From Planctomycetia bacterium (lineage in GTDB: Bacteria; Planctomycetota; Planctomycetia; Pirellulales; PNKZ01), in NCBI GenBank assembly GCA_021413845.1, contig JAIOPP010000074.1, positions 1 to 64,000 on the forward strand: a stretch of 64,000 bases of DNA, given 5' to 3'. Below are positions 43,428-52,044 of this stretch, in pieces. The position numbers and the translations under genes are program-made. The notes below the pieces were generated by a model, which was given only the letters and a program-made list of their open reading frames with translations, ran no database searches and was not told the DNA's origin. Each line of letters opens with the position of its first letter. Positions within the stretch are counted from its first letter, which is position 1.

Positions 43428-45131
43428 ATGAGAATCGTGAAGAGAATCTCGTATGTGTGGTCGGCGCTCGCGCTCTTGGCGCTCGGCGCGATGCAAACTT
43501 CGGCCGTAGCGACGGCTGCGGAGTCGAAGCCGGTCGCGGTGGTCTCGTTCGCCGGCTACGATGCGCTGAAGAAAGACGTCGGCTTCGTCGGCGAACTCGC
43601 AGGCATGCCCGAGCTCGCGCAAGCGGCCGAAGGGTTGCTCGCGATCGTGACGCGCGCTCAAGGCGCGGCAGGGCTCGACAAGACCAAGCCGATCGGCGCG
43701 GCCGTCTTCCTCAGCGAAGAGTCGAAGCCGAGCGGCTATCTGTTCATTCCGGTCGACGACGTCGATAAGTTGCTCGACGTACTGCAAGACGTCGTGACCG
43801 ACGTCGAAGACCAGGGCGAAGGCTATTCCTCGTTCAAGACGAAGCGCGGGCCGACGCTGACCATGCGCGAGACCAAAGGTTGGGTCTTCGTGAGTCTCTC
43901 GAAAGACTTTCTCACCGACGTTCCCGCCGATCCGACGACGCTGCTCGGCGACTTGCCGAAGACCTACGATTTGGCCGTGAAGCTGAACGTCGGCAACGTG
44001 CCGGAACCGCTGATTCAATTGGCGATCCAACAGATCCGCGTCGGTGCGGAGCAAGCGATGAAGAAGGCTCCCGCGCAAGACGACGAAGCGGCCGAGGCCT
44101 TCCGCAAGGCGTTTACCGAATCGTCGATCGAGAGCCTGACGCAAGCGATTCAAGATCTGCAAAGCTACACGTTCGGCTTCGCGATCGACGATAAGACGCG
44201 CAGCGCCTACCTCGACATTCAAGTCGACATGAAAGACGGCAGCCCGCTCGCCAAGCAGCTCAACGGCACCGCCGACGGCGCCAAGCCGTCCACGCTACCG
44301 GGCCTGGCCGATGCGGCCCGCGTGTTCAACTTCCATATCAACGCGCCGATCATCGGCGACGAAGCGAAGACGACGCTCAAGCTGTTGGAAGACGGCCGCA
44401 AGTTGGCCGCGGATAAGATCGCCGAAGAAGTGAAGGACGAAGAAGGACAAAAGACCTTGAAGAAGATGGCGAACGACTTCATCGACGTCATTGCGGCGAC
44501 GATCGAAGAAGGCCAGATCAACGGCGGCGCCGTCGTGACCGGCGACGGACCGTTTTCGGTCGTGCTCGGCGTTCACGTGGCCGACGGCAAGAAGCTCGAA
44601 AAGATCGTGAAGGAAGCGATCGAGCTCGGCAAGAAAGACGAGAACTTCCCGAAGGTCGAGATCGACGCCGAAGAAAAGGGAGACGTCTCGTTCCACACGG
44701 TCGTGTTGCCCGAATCCGAAGACGAAGAAGCGGCCGAGAACGTCGAGAAGTTCTTCGGCACCGATGAGCTTTCGCTCTCGCTCGGGTTCGGCAAGAAGTC
44801 GTTCTTGATTGCGATCGGCGACGATCCGATCGAAGCGACCGATTTGGTGCTGAAGGCCGCACCGGCGAGCCTGCCGTCGAAGACCACGCCGCTCACGTTG
44901 CAACTCAAGGTCGGCCCGATCATGAAGATGGCGGCCGAACAAGTGGGCGAAGAGCAACCGCTCGTGAAGGTCATGGCCGATGCCTTGGCCGAGTCGAAGA
45001 ACGACCACATCAATCTGCAAGCGCTCTTGATTAAGAACGGCGAGCGGATTCGCTTCGAGATCGAAGAAGGTGTGATCGCCGCCTTCGGCAAGTCGGTCGT
45101 CAAAGCCAGTCAAAAGGGTGGCGCTAAGTAG
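43428..45131 (+). CDS. Secreted orphan protein, 567 residues
   Basis: The ATG at 43428 (AGGAG 10 bases before) or the adjacent GTG at 43425 starts it. A signal peptide is clear (SYVWSALALLALGAMQTSAVATAA). The mature protein is acidic and Lys-rich, with alternating beta strands and helices (for example KPVAVVSFAGYDALKKDVGFVG, SGYLFIPVDDVDKLLDVLQDV, FSVVLGVHVADGKKLEKIVKEA), suggesting repeated alpha/beta units like those in planctomycete periplasmic proteins. No family or active site recognised. A strong terminator follows the stop. Confidence 0.8.
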   Translation: MRIVKRISYVWSALALLALGAMQTSAVATAAESKPVAVVSFAGYDALKKDVGFVGELAGMPELAQAAEGLLAIVTRAQGAAGLDKTKPIGAAVFLSEESKPSGYLFIPVDDVDKLLDVLQDVVTDVEDQGEGYSSFKTKRGPTLTMRETKGWVFVSLSKDFLTDVPADPTTLLGDLPKTYDLAVKLNVGNVPEPLIQLAIQQIRVGAEQAMKKAPAQDDEAAEAFRKAFTESSIESLTQAIQDLQSYTFGFAIDDKTRSAYLDIQVDMKDGSPLAKQLNGTADGAKPSTLPGLADAARVFNFHINAPIIGDEAKTTLKLLEDGRKLAADKIAEEVKDEEGQKTLKKMANDFIDVIAATIEEGQINGGAVVTGDGPFSVVLGVHVADGKKLEKIVKEAIELGKKDENFPKVEIDAEEKGDVSFHTVVLPESEDEEAAENVEKFFGTDELSLSLGFGKKSFLIAIGDDPIEATDLVLKAAPASLPSKTTPLTLQLKVGPIMKMAAEQVGEEQPLVKVMADALAESKNDHINLQALLIKNGERIRFEIEEGVIAAFGKSVVKASQKGGAK

Positions 45132-45156
45132 CGTTCGCCGATAGTTTGTTGAACGA

Positions 45157-45196
45157 AAAGGCCGGCGAGATACGCATCTCGCCGGCCTTTATTTTT
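45157..45196 (+). terminator. Very strong bidirectional terminator
   Basis: A perfect 15-bp stem (AAAGGCCGGCGAGAT / ATCTCGCCGGCCTTT) with the loop ACGC, followed by ATTTTT on the plus strand and TTTTCG on the minus strand. It lies between the secreted orphan and the convergent VWA gene (stop 45222) and can serve both. Confidence 0.95.
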
Positions 45197-45221
45197 CACT
45201 TTCGCGCTGCGACCTTCGCCG

Positions 45222-47528
45222 TTAAACTAGGCCCCACTTCTTCCGTAGAAACCATTCCGCAACGAGCAACGAAACGAAGATCGCCAGAAACTCCCACCGG
45301 TCCCACAACGATTGCAACTCCGGCGTTTCCGCCCGGCGATCGAGCGACCGATTCTGCAACTCGCGAATCACTGCGGCGAAGTCTTTCACGCCGATGGACC
45401 GACCCCCGGGCGTCATCTCGGCCAGCGCTTTGAGCATGTCGGGATACGCGTTCGGGTTGTCGAGTTCGAGATCCTGACCGAAGACATAGAACCGCGCTTG
45501 CGCACGGCCTAGCGGCTTCTTTGCGGCGTCCGTCGCCGATACTTCGACGAGATAATCTCCCGGCGGGCCGGGGGGCAACAGCAGTTCGCCGAACGTCTCG
45601 TCTCCGCGACGCCGTACCGAAGCTTTGAGCTTCGTGCCGTCGGGCAGCGTGACGATCGGCGTGAAGACCGCATCGGCGATCGGTGCCGCTTCGGCCGTTT
45701 GCGCACCGACGGCGAACTCCAACTGTGCGCCGGGACTGAACGAACGCTGTGAGAGCCGCAACCAAACGTTTTCGCCGGCTTGGTCTTCCTTATGCGCCAA
45801 CCACAACACCGTGCGACGCCAAAACCGCTTATGCGCGGTCTCGAAGCCACGCATGCGCCAGCGCCAAGTAGAGTCGATCGCCATGGCCGCCACGCGGCCG
45901 CGATCGAACTCTCGCGCCACGATCAACGGCTGCGGGTCGCCCGGTCCGTCGCTCACGGCCAGCACGAGCGCGCCGTCGGCGATGCCCGCGAAACGGTTCG
46001 CCCCTTCGAGCGGCGGCAGCGCGCGCCAAGCCTCTTCGTTCGCGGAGTCGCCGGCCGCGAGCTGCAGCAGCGATTGCGTCCGGCCGACGCGCGTCGGCAC
46101 GATGCGCAGCTTGCCGGTCAGATGCAGGTCGCCGCGAACGTCTTCGCGAAAGTTCTGGCGCTCCAAGCGGTCGAATTTGATCGGCATGATCTCGGCGAGC
46201 GGCGTCGCGCCGTATCCTCCGGCACCGAAGCTATGAATGCCGCCGAGCATGGCGAAGCCCGCTCCGCGCCGCACGGCCGTGACGAGCGCCGCAAGTTCTT
46301 CCGGCCGGAAGGCGGTCGAGTCGACGTCGCCGAAGATATAAACGTCGTACGTGCCCGGCGCAAAACGTTTCGCCAGATCGGTCGGTCGCGCATCCTGGCG
46401 CTCGGCGTTCAGCTCCACGTAGTCGACGTGAATATCGGGCGAAGCGTCGAGCGAACGGCGAATGAACGTCTGCTCGACGCGCGCCGTCCCTTCGAGATAG
46501 AGCACGTTCAAACCTTCGCCGAACACGGTGACGAACGTCGTCACTTCGTTGTTCGTGGTCTTCAGCTCGCCCGGTTGCACGGCGGCGCGCAGCGTCACTT
46601 TATATTCGCCCGGCACGGTCGGCGTGTAGTCGAACGTGAGGCGCTCGCCGAGTTCGCTCGCTTCGCGCGAGCCCTGAATGCGCTTCGTTCCGACCGCTTC
46701 CATCTTGCCGCTGCCGGGAGCGGTCTCGACGAGCAACTGCACTTCGACCGGTTGATTCTCGAACCCTTCGACAAGCGCCGTCCCTTCGACCGTCAACGGA
46801 TTCTTCACGAACACCGGTTCGCTCGTCAGCAAGTTGCGCACTTCGATGTCGCGCGCTTGGCCCGCCGCGCGCTCCTTGCCGAGCGGAACCGTGAAGAGCG
46901 GAAAGCCCCGATCGGCGAGCCACTGCTTCACGGGCACTTCCGGCAACAGCGGATCGGCGGTGAGCGTTCGCTGTGCGCCATCGGTGATGAGAAACATCGC
47001 TCCCAAACGCTTGCCGGCTTCCGGTCGCAACGCTTGCTCCATGCTCGAGCCCAGCGCCGATTCTTCGCCGGCGGGAACTCCCTCGAACGCGTACTTTCCT
47101 GCTTTCGGTTCCAGGCGTCGCGCGTCGGCATCGAAGCCGTAGACCTGATAGATCAAATCCTCTTCCGTTTCGCCGACGACGTCGTTCAACTCCGCGAGCA
47201 ATTCTTCCGCCCCTTGCCAACGGGACTTGCTCCCTTCGAGATCGTCGGTCTCCATGCTGCGCGAACGGTCGAACATCAGCAGCACCGTGTCGGGCCGCTT
47301 CTCGATCTTCGGCACCAAGAGCGAAGGGCGGAGCATCGCCAAGAGCACCAGCGCGATCACGCCCAAGCGCAGCAACACGAGCGTCAGTCGCCGTCGCGAC
47401 GAAGTTCGATCGCGCGCCGGCCCCAACAGAAGCAACAGCAACAACAGCGCGCCCATGCCGACGACCAACGGGTAACCACCCACTGGGTCGAGAATCGGAG
47501 CGTGCGTCGTGATCGTTCCTTCGGTCAT
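45222..47528 (-). CDS. VWA and glutamine-amidotransferase-like membrane protein
   Basis: 768 residues. Two N-terminal membrane helices (~18-36 and ~46-67), then a VWA domain with MIDAS DRSRS (DxSxS intact) and LITDGAQR, a beta-sandwich region (~240-350), a class I glutamine-amidotransferase-like domain (~350-560: VLYLEGTARVEQTF, YIFGDVDSTAF, FAMLGGIHSFGAGGYG), and a C-terminal membrane helix (FLAIFVSLLVAEWFL). No amidotransferase Cys-His-Glu triad is evident, so this domain is likely not catalytic. It is the last gene of the serC-DUF58-BatA-VWA set, 18 bases after the BatA-like gene. Such proteins are usually linked to MoxR-type AAA chaperones and envelope maintenance. Confidence 0.85.
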   Translation of the reverse strand: MTEGTITTHAPILDPVGGYPLVVGMGALLLLLLLLGPARDRTSSRRRLTLVLLRLGVIALVLLAMLRPSLLVPKIEKRPDTVLLMFDRSRSMETDDLEGSKSRWQGAEELLAELNDVVGETEEDLIYQVYGFDADARRLEPKAGKYAFEGVPAGEESALGSSMEQALRPEAGKRLGAMFLITDGAQRTLTADPLLPEVPVKQWLADRGFPLFTVPLGKERAAGQARDIEVRNLLTSEPVFVKNPLTVEGTALVEGFENQPVEVQLLVETAPGSGKMEAVGTKRIQGSREASELGERLTFDYTPTVPGEYKVTLRAAVQPGELKTTNNEVTTFVTVFGEGLNVLYLEGTARVEQTFIRRSLDASPDIHVDYVELNAERQDARPTDLAKRFAPGTYDVYIFGDVDSTAFRPEELAALVTAVRRGAGFAMLGGIHSFGAGGYGATPLAEIMPIKFDRLERQNFREDVRGDLHLTGKLRIVPTRVGRTQSLLQLAAGDSANEEAWRALPPLEGANRFAGIADGALVLAVSDGPGDPQPLIVAREFDRGRVAAMAIDSTWRWRMRGFETAHKRFWRRTVLWLAHKEDQAGENVWLRLSQRSFSPGAQLEFAVGAQTAEAAPIADAVFTPIVTLPDGTKLKASVRRRGDETFGELLLPPGPPGDYLVEVSATDAAKKPLGRAQARFYVFGQDLELDNPNAYPDMLKALAEMTPGGRSIGVKDFAAVIRELQNRSLDRRAETPELQSLWDRWEFLAIFVSLLVAEWFLRKKWGLV

Positions 47529-47546
47529 AGTCGTTCGCGTTCGCAG

Positions 47547-49694
47547 CTATCCGCGCTTGTAGAATCGGTTCGCCAACACTTGCTCGAGCCCCAACACGAC
47601 GGCCACGGTGCAGATCAAAATCGGAAACAGTTCCCGTCCGGCACGATCGGGATTCGACTCTCGACGGAGCTCGGCAAATTTCTTGACGGTCGCATGCGGT
47701 ACGTCGGCGAACAGTTTTTCCAATCGCGCGGCATCGATGCGGCGCAGCGATTCGCCGTCGGCAGGGAGATTGACGCTGAACCCAAGATCGACGCCGTCGG
47801 CCGAACCGCCGGCTTGCACGCGGTAGTTGCCGGCCGCATCGGTAATGGGCACCGTGAGCCGGTTCCGTTTCAAATCGGCGGCCAAGCGCAACGGCGGCAC
47901 ATCGGCGTTGCGCCGCGTGACGAGATACGTCTCGAAGCGCTTCGTCGGATCGAGTCGCACGATCGCCGCTTCCTGCGCGAGATAGTTCACCGGATCGTCG
48001 CGGCCGACCAAGTAAGTCGTCACGCCGTTCATCAACACCACGAACGGCCAAGGCCTCGGACCGATCGGCAGCAAGTTCCAACGATCATCTTCGGGCAAGT
48101 CCGTCGGCTCCGAGATCGGCGTCGTGATGGTCAGCGCGCGGCCGAGTCCGATCGGACGTTCGACGATCGCCGGCGCATCGTTGTTATACGGCGCGACGAA
48201 CGTCGTTCCTTCGGCAGGGGTGAGCTGCCAATAACGATAGACCGGAAAGTCTTCCCACGGCGTCGAACTTTTCACCGGTTTGAAATCGGCCAAGAGCGGA
48301 TGCTGATCGGCGTCGGGCCAGAAATAAAGATCCCCCTGCGGATAGCGCGCCTGAATGCCGAGCTTGCCGGCGAGCACCGTCTGTGGAATTTCGGTGTTGA
48401 ATTTCGACGGCTGCGCGTCGGGCCCGAGAAAGAGGGCCGTTCCGCCGCCGCCGCGCGCGTAGGCTTCGATCTGTTGCCACAGCGTGTCGGCCAGGGGCGG
48501 CGGATCGAGCAGCACGAGCGCCGAATACTTGTGGAAGTCTTCTTCGGCGAGCTTGTCGTAAGTGCCGTAGAAAACATCGTACGGCGCGATCCCGTTCACC
48601 TGCAGCTCGCGGCCGGCGATCGCTTGCGTGTAGTACGCCGCGCGAGTCGCAACGGGGTTCGGCGCGGCGACGAGAATGCGCGGGGCCGAGCGGACGTTGA
48701 CCGTGAAGTAGCGCACATTATTCTCGGGCAAACTATCGGCATCGTCGATCCGCAACTCCCCTTGATGCGTGCCGAGGTCGAGGCTGCCGATCGTGAAGCT
48801 CACTTCCTTCGTTTCATCGGCTGCGAGGTCGACTTCTTGCACACCTCGTTCCGCGAGCTTCCCGGTTTGCGGATCGATAACGAGCAAGCGCACGATCCGC
48901 TTCGTTCCTGCGCCGATGGCGGAAACGGCCGACGACACCAACAACGGCCGATTGCGAACGAGCATCTGATCGGACAGCGCGAGATTACCCAAAGCGTAAT
49001 CGACCGGCTTCTCGGCACCGACGTCGATGAACTCGACCTTCGCGACTCCGCCGTCGACGGCCCGCTGCGCCCAATCGCCGGCGCGATTGCCCGACCACGC
49101 ACCGACGGAGAAGTCGGTGAAGACGTAGAGCTCCTTGCGCGGGTACTTCGCTTCGCGCAAAAGCTCGGCGGCGCTCTCGCAGGTCGCCGCGAGCGGCACT
49201 CCGCGACCGCCGGTTTTCAGCTGCGCGATTCGCTCGCGGGCGATCGTCATGTCGGCTTCATACACACGCGATGGAGTCGAGGTATCGAGAATGCCGATCT
49301 CGCTCTTGGCCGGCAACGAAGCGAGCAGCTTGTCGGCGAATTCGCGCGCCGCTTCCAGGCGGGTGCGCTTCTCCGCCGTGTAACTCATGCGCGACGAAGT
49401 ATCGAACACCAGCACGGCCGTAACCGGGCCTTCTTCATCGCCGAGCATTCCGAAGAGCTTCGCGCTCGGCCGTGCCAGCGCAAAGGCCAAGAGCGCGAGC
49501 GCCGCCATGCGCAGTAACAACAACAACAGATGCCGCAGCTTAAGCGTGCGGCGGTTCGAAGTTTGCCGCGCTTGCAAGAAACGGAGCGCAGGAAACTCCA
49601 ACTGTCGCGGACGCTGGCGCATCATTAGATGCAGCACGACCGGAATTCCGGCCGCTAAGGCTCCGAACAACATTCCGGGATGCATGAATTCCAT
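47547..49694 (-). CDS. BatA-like membrane protein with degenerate VWA domain
   Basis: 715 residues from the ATG at 49694 (MEFMHPGMLFG), the usual N-terminus of the double-membrane-helix BatA domain; the longer frame is out-of-character and overlaps DUF58. Helices at ~6-24 and ~56-74. The VWA MIDAS reads FDTSSRM: the DxSxS motif has Arg in the last place, so metal binding may be weak. Beta-rich region and TM segment at the end (LFPILICTVAVVLGLEQVL). It lies eight bases after the DUF58 stop, so these genes form an operon. Confidence 0.87.
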   Translation of the reverse strand: MEFMHPGMLFGALAAGIPVVLHLMMRQRPRQLEFPALRFLQARQTSNRRTLKLRHLLLLLLRMAALALLAFALARPSAKLFGMLGDEEGPVTAVLVFDTSSRMSYTAEKRTRLEAAREFADKLLASLPAKSEIGILDTSTPSRVYEADMTIARERIAQLKTGGRGVPLAATCESAAELLREAKYPRKELYVFTDFSVGAWSGNRAGDWAQRAVDGGVAKVEFIDVGAEKPVDYALGNLALSDQMLVRNRPLLVSSAVSAIGAGTKRIVRLLVIDPQTGKLAERGVQEVDLAADETKEVSFTIGSLDLGTHQGELRIDDADSLPENNVRYFTVNVRSAPRILVAAPNPVATRAAYYTQAIAGRELQVNGIAPYDVFYGTYDKLAEEDFHKYSALVLLDPPPLADTLWQQIEAYARGGGGTALFLGPDAQPSKFNTEIPQTVLAGKLGIQARYPQGDLYFWPDADQHPLLADFKPVKSSTPWEDFPVYRYWQLTPAEGTTFVAPYNNDAPAIVERPIGLGRALTITTPISEPTDLPEDDRWNLLPIGPRPWPFVVLMNGVTTYLVGRDDPVNYLAQEAAIVRLDPTKRFETYLVTRRNADVPPLRLAADLKRNRLTVPITDAAGNYRVQAGGSADGVDLGFSVNLPADGESLRRIDAARLEKLFADVPHATVKKFAELRRESNPDRAGRELFPILICTVAVVLGLEQVLANRFYKRG

Positions 49695-49701
49695 GGGTCG
49701 C

Positions 49702-50598
49702 CTATCCGCGTGCTCGCCGGCCGACGAGATAGCCCGTGAGCGCCTTATCGAATTGCATGCCGGTATCGATCGGCACGTAGTCGACGCCGCTTTGCGCGCA
49801 CTCGCGACGATAGGTTTCGCGAAACTTGTCGATCTCGCGCAGGTAGTCGACGCGGTACGAATCGGCATCGACGAGCAACCGATCTTGCGACTCCGGTTCC
49901 TCGAATTCGCAGATGCCGTGGAACGGAAACTTCACTTCCGCTTCATCGAGAATGTGGAACAAGATGACGTCGTGTCCGCCGTGGCGGAGCCGTTGCAACG
50001 ACTTCACGACCGGTTCCGGATCGGTCAACAAGTCGCTGAAGATCATGACGAGGCTGCGGTGCCGAAGCATCGCCGCGACTTGAATCAAACACTTCGCAAT
50101 GTCGGTCTTGCCGCTCGGCTTGAGGTTGGCGAGGATCGACAGGACGGTGCCGAGCTGCGTTCGTTTCGAGCGGGGCGGAATGCTCGCGCGAATCCGTTCG
50201 TCGAACGTGACGAGTCCGACCGGGTCTTGCTGATGCACCATCAGGTAGCACAGCGCGGCGGCGATGCAAACGGCGTAGTCGAACTTCGTCGTCTCGCCTT
50301 GATAGGTGTAGCCCATCGATCCGCTGAGATCGATCACCAAGTAGCCGGTGATGTTCGTTTCGGCTTCGAACTTTTTGACGTAATACTTGTCGGTCTTCGC
50401 GAAGACGAGCCAATCGATATCGGCCGGATTGTCGCCGGCCGTATATTTGCGATGTTCGCTGAACTCGACGGAGAAGCCTTGAAAGGGGCTCGCGTGCAGC
50501 CCTTGCAAGAAGCCTTTGACGATGAACTGCGCGCGAAGATCGAGCCGGGAGATCTGTCGCGCGACTTCCGGCTTAAGATACTTTTCCGCGGCGGACAT
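49702..50598 (-). CDS. DUF58 domain protein
   Basis: 298 residues, typical for the family. Signature SPFQGFSVEFSEHRKYTAGDNPADIDW followed by a VWA-like fold with MIDAS DLSGSMGYT and a late region LQRLRHGGHDVILFHILDEAE. DUF58 proteins normally sit beside a MoxR ATPase, BatA-like and VWA proteins in clusters for envelope or cofactor maturation. Here the MoxR gene is not in the window; serC is upstream at 124 bases with a repeat-rich gap. Confidence 0.93.
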   Translation of the reverse strand: MSAAEKYLKPEVARQISRLDLRAQFIVKGFLQGLHASPFQGFSVEFSEHRKYTAGDNPADIDWLVFAKTDKYYVKKFEAETNITGYLVIDLSGSMGYTYQGETTKFDYAVCIAAALCYLMVHQQDPVGLVTFDERIRASIPPRSKRTQLGTVLSILANLKPSGKTDIAKCLIQVAAMLRHRSLVMIFSDLLTDPEPVVKSLQRLRHGGHDVILFHILDEAEVKFPFHGICEFEEPESQDRLLVDADSYRVDYLREIDKFRETYRRECAQSGVDYVPIDTGMQFDKALTGYLVGRRARG

Positions 50599-50603
50599 GG
50601 GAG

Positions 50604-50718
50604 AAAACCAGAAGTCAAAAACCAGAAACTAGAATTTGGAAACCAGAAGAGGAGAGCATTAGGACATGAGTACCGTCCGCACCTACTTTCTGGTTTCTAG
50701 TTTCTGGTTTCTGATTTT
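50604..50718. repeat. CCAGAA-rich inverted repeat between serC and DUF58
   Basis: On the left, 50604-50649 has three CCAGAA copies with AAACTAGAA; on the right, 50686-50718 carries the reverse complement (TTCTAGTTTCTGGTTT type). The arms can pair to a long imperfect hairpin in the serC-DUF58 gap. It could end the serC transcript or be a repetitive element. No gene lies in it. Confidence 0.7.
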
Positions 50719-50722
50719 TGCG

Positions 50723-51823
50723 CTATTTCTTCCGGAATTCCTGCATGAAGCCGGCGAGCGCTTCGACCCCTTCGATCGGCATCGCGTTGTAGATCGACGC
50801 GCGGATGCCGCCGACCGAGCGATGGCCCGGCAAGTAGTGCAGATCGCGAGCTTCGGCTCCCTTGATGAAGCGCTTTTGCGTTTCCTCGTCGGGAAGCTTG
50901 AAGGTGACGTTCATCAACGAGCGGCTGTTCTTCTGGGCATGGCCCGTATAGAAGCCTTCGGAAGCGTCGATCACGTCGTAGAGCAGCTTCGCTTTCTTCT
51001 TGTTGTGCGCGAGCATCTTGTCGAGCCCGCCGATGTCGTTCTTCAGCCAGCGCGTGACGAGCAGCATGATGTAGATCGCGAACACGGGCGGCGTGTTCAA
51101 GAGCGACTTCTCTTTCGCATAGAGCGCGTAGTTCATCATCGTCGGCAGCTTCTCGCTCGAACGAGCGAGCAAGTCTTCGCGCACGATCACGGTCGTCACG
51201 CCGGCAGGGCCCGAGTTCTTCTGAGCGCACGAATAGATCAAGCCGTAGCGGTCCATCGGCAACGGGCGGCAAAGGAAGTCGCTCGACGCATCGCACACGA
51301 GCGGGATGGCGCCGGGCGTGGCGCTGCCGGTTTCCGGTTCGTCGAGAAACTGCACGCCTTGGATCGTTTCGTTCGACGTGAAGTAGGCATACGCGGCTTT
51401 CGGGTCGACCTTCGATTCGCCGGCCGCGGGAAGGCGATCGTAGTTCGTCGCTTTCGCGTCGTACACGTTCCGTACGGTTCCGAACTTCTTCGCTTCGTCG
51501 AGCCCCATTTTGCTCCATGCGCCGGTGACGATGTAGTCGGCCGATTGGCCTTCCGGCAGCAAGTTCATCGGCACCATCGAGAACTGAAGCCGACTTCCCC
51601 CTTGCATGAACAAGACTTTGAAATTCGCGGGAATCTTCAGCAAGTCGCGCAAATTCGCTTCCGTCTCTTCGAGCACCTTATCGAACCACGGACAGCGGTG
51701 GCTGATTTCCAAGGCCGATACGCCGAGGCCCGGCAGACTGAGCAGGTCGCGTTGCGCTTCCTGGAGAACGGAGAGAGGGAGCGTCGCAGGACCGGGGGAA
51801 AAGTTGTAGACTCGCTTATCCAT
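50723..51823 (-). CDS. serC: Phosphoserine aminotransferase SerC
   Basis: 366 residues, full length. It makes phosphoserine from 3-phosphohydroxypyruvate (serine synthesis) and may act in pyridoxine synthesis. NFSPGPATLP at the start, EISHRCPWFDKV, MQGGSRLQFSMVP, DASSDFLCRPL and the PLP lysine in SCAQKNSGPAGVT; C-terminal GHRSVGGIRASIYNAMP. The DUF58 gene follows after 124 bases of repeats. Confidence 0.96.
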   Translation of the reverse strand: MDKRVYNFSPGPATLPLSVLQEAQRDLLSLPGLGVSALEISHRCPWFDKVLEETEANLRDLLKIPANFKVLFMQGGSRLQFSMVPMNLLPEGQSADYIVTGAWSKMGLDEAKKFGTVRNVYDAKATNYDRLPAAGESKVDPKAAYAYFTSNETIQGVQFLDEPETGSATPGAIPLVCDASSDFLCRPLPMDRYGLIYSCAQKNSGPAGVTTVIVREDLLARSSEKLPTMMNYALYAKEKSLLNTPPVFAIYIMLLVTRWLKNDIGGLDKMLAHNKKKAKLLYDVIDASEGFYTGHAQKNSRSLMNVTFKLPDEETQKRFIKGAEARDLHYLPGHRSVGGIRASIYNAMPIEGVEALAGFMQEFRKK

Positions 51824-52044
51824 GATGCGGAAAACTCTCGAAATGGGCGGCGTCGGGCTGCCAGGTTACGGTCGGCGTCTTACCAGGTCGTGATAGGCGG
51901 CGGCGGAACCTGTTACGCCTCGACGCGGCTCGACGACGGTAGGGCGACCAACGCGAAAAACAATCGTCTTTCGCTTACGGCAGCGGAAACCTCCTAAGAT
52001 ACACTTTCTCGCACGACGTTGACCAGTCCTACGAAGACCCTCTC

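Noticed and set aside
45780-49517. A 1245-residue open frame on the plus strand
   Set aside because: It is exactly antisense to the VWA and BatA-like genes, is Arg/His/Asp-rich, and has no domain. Such mirror frames are common in GC-rich genes with GC-biased third positions.
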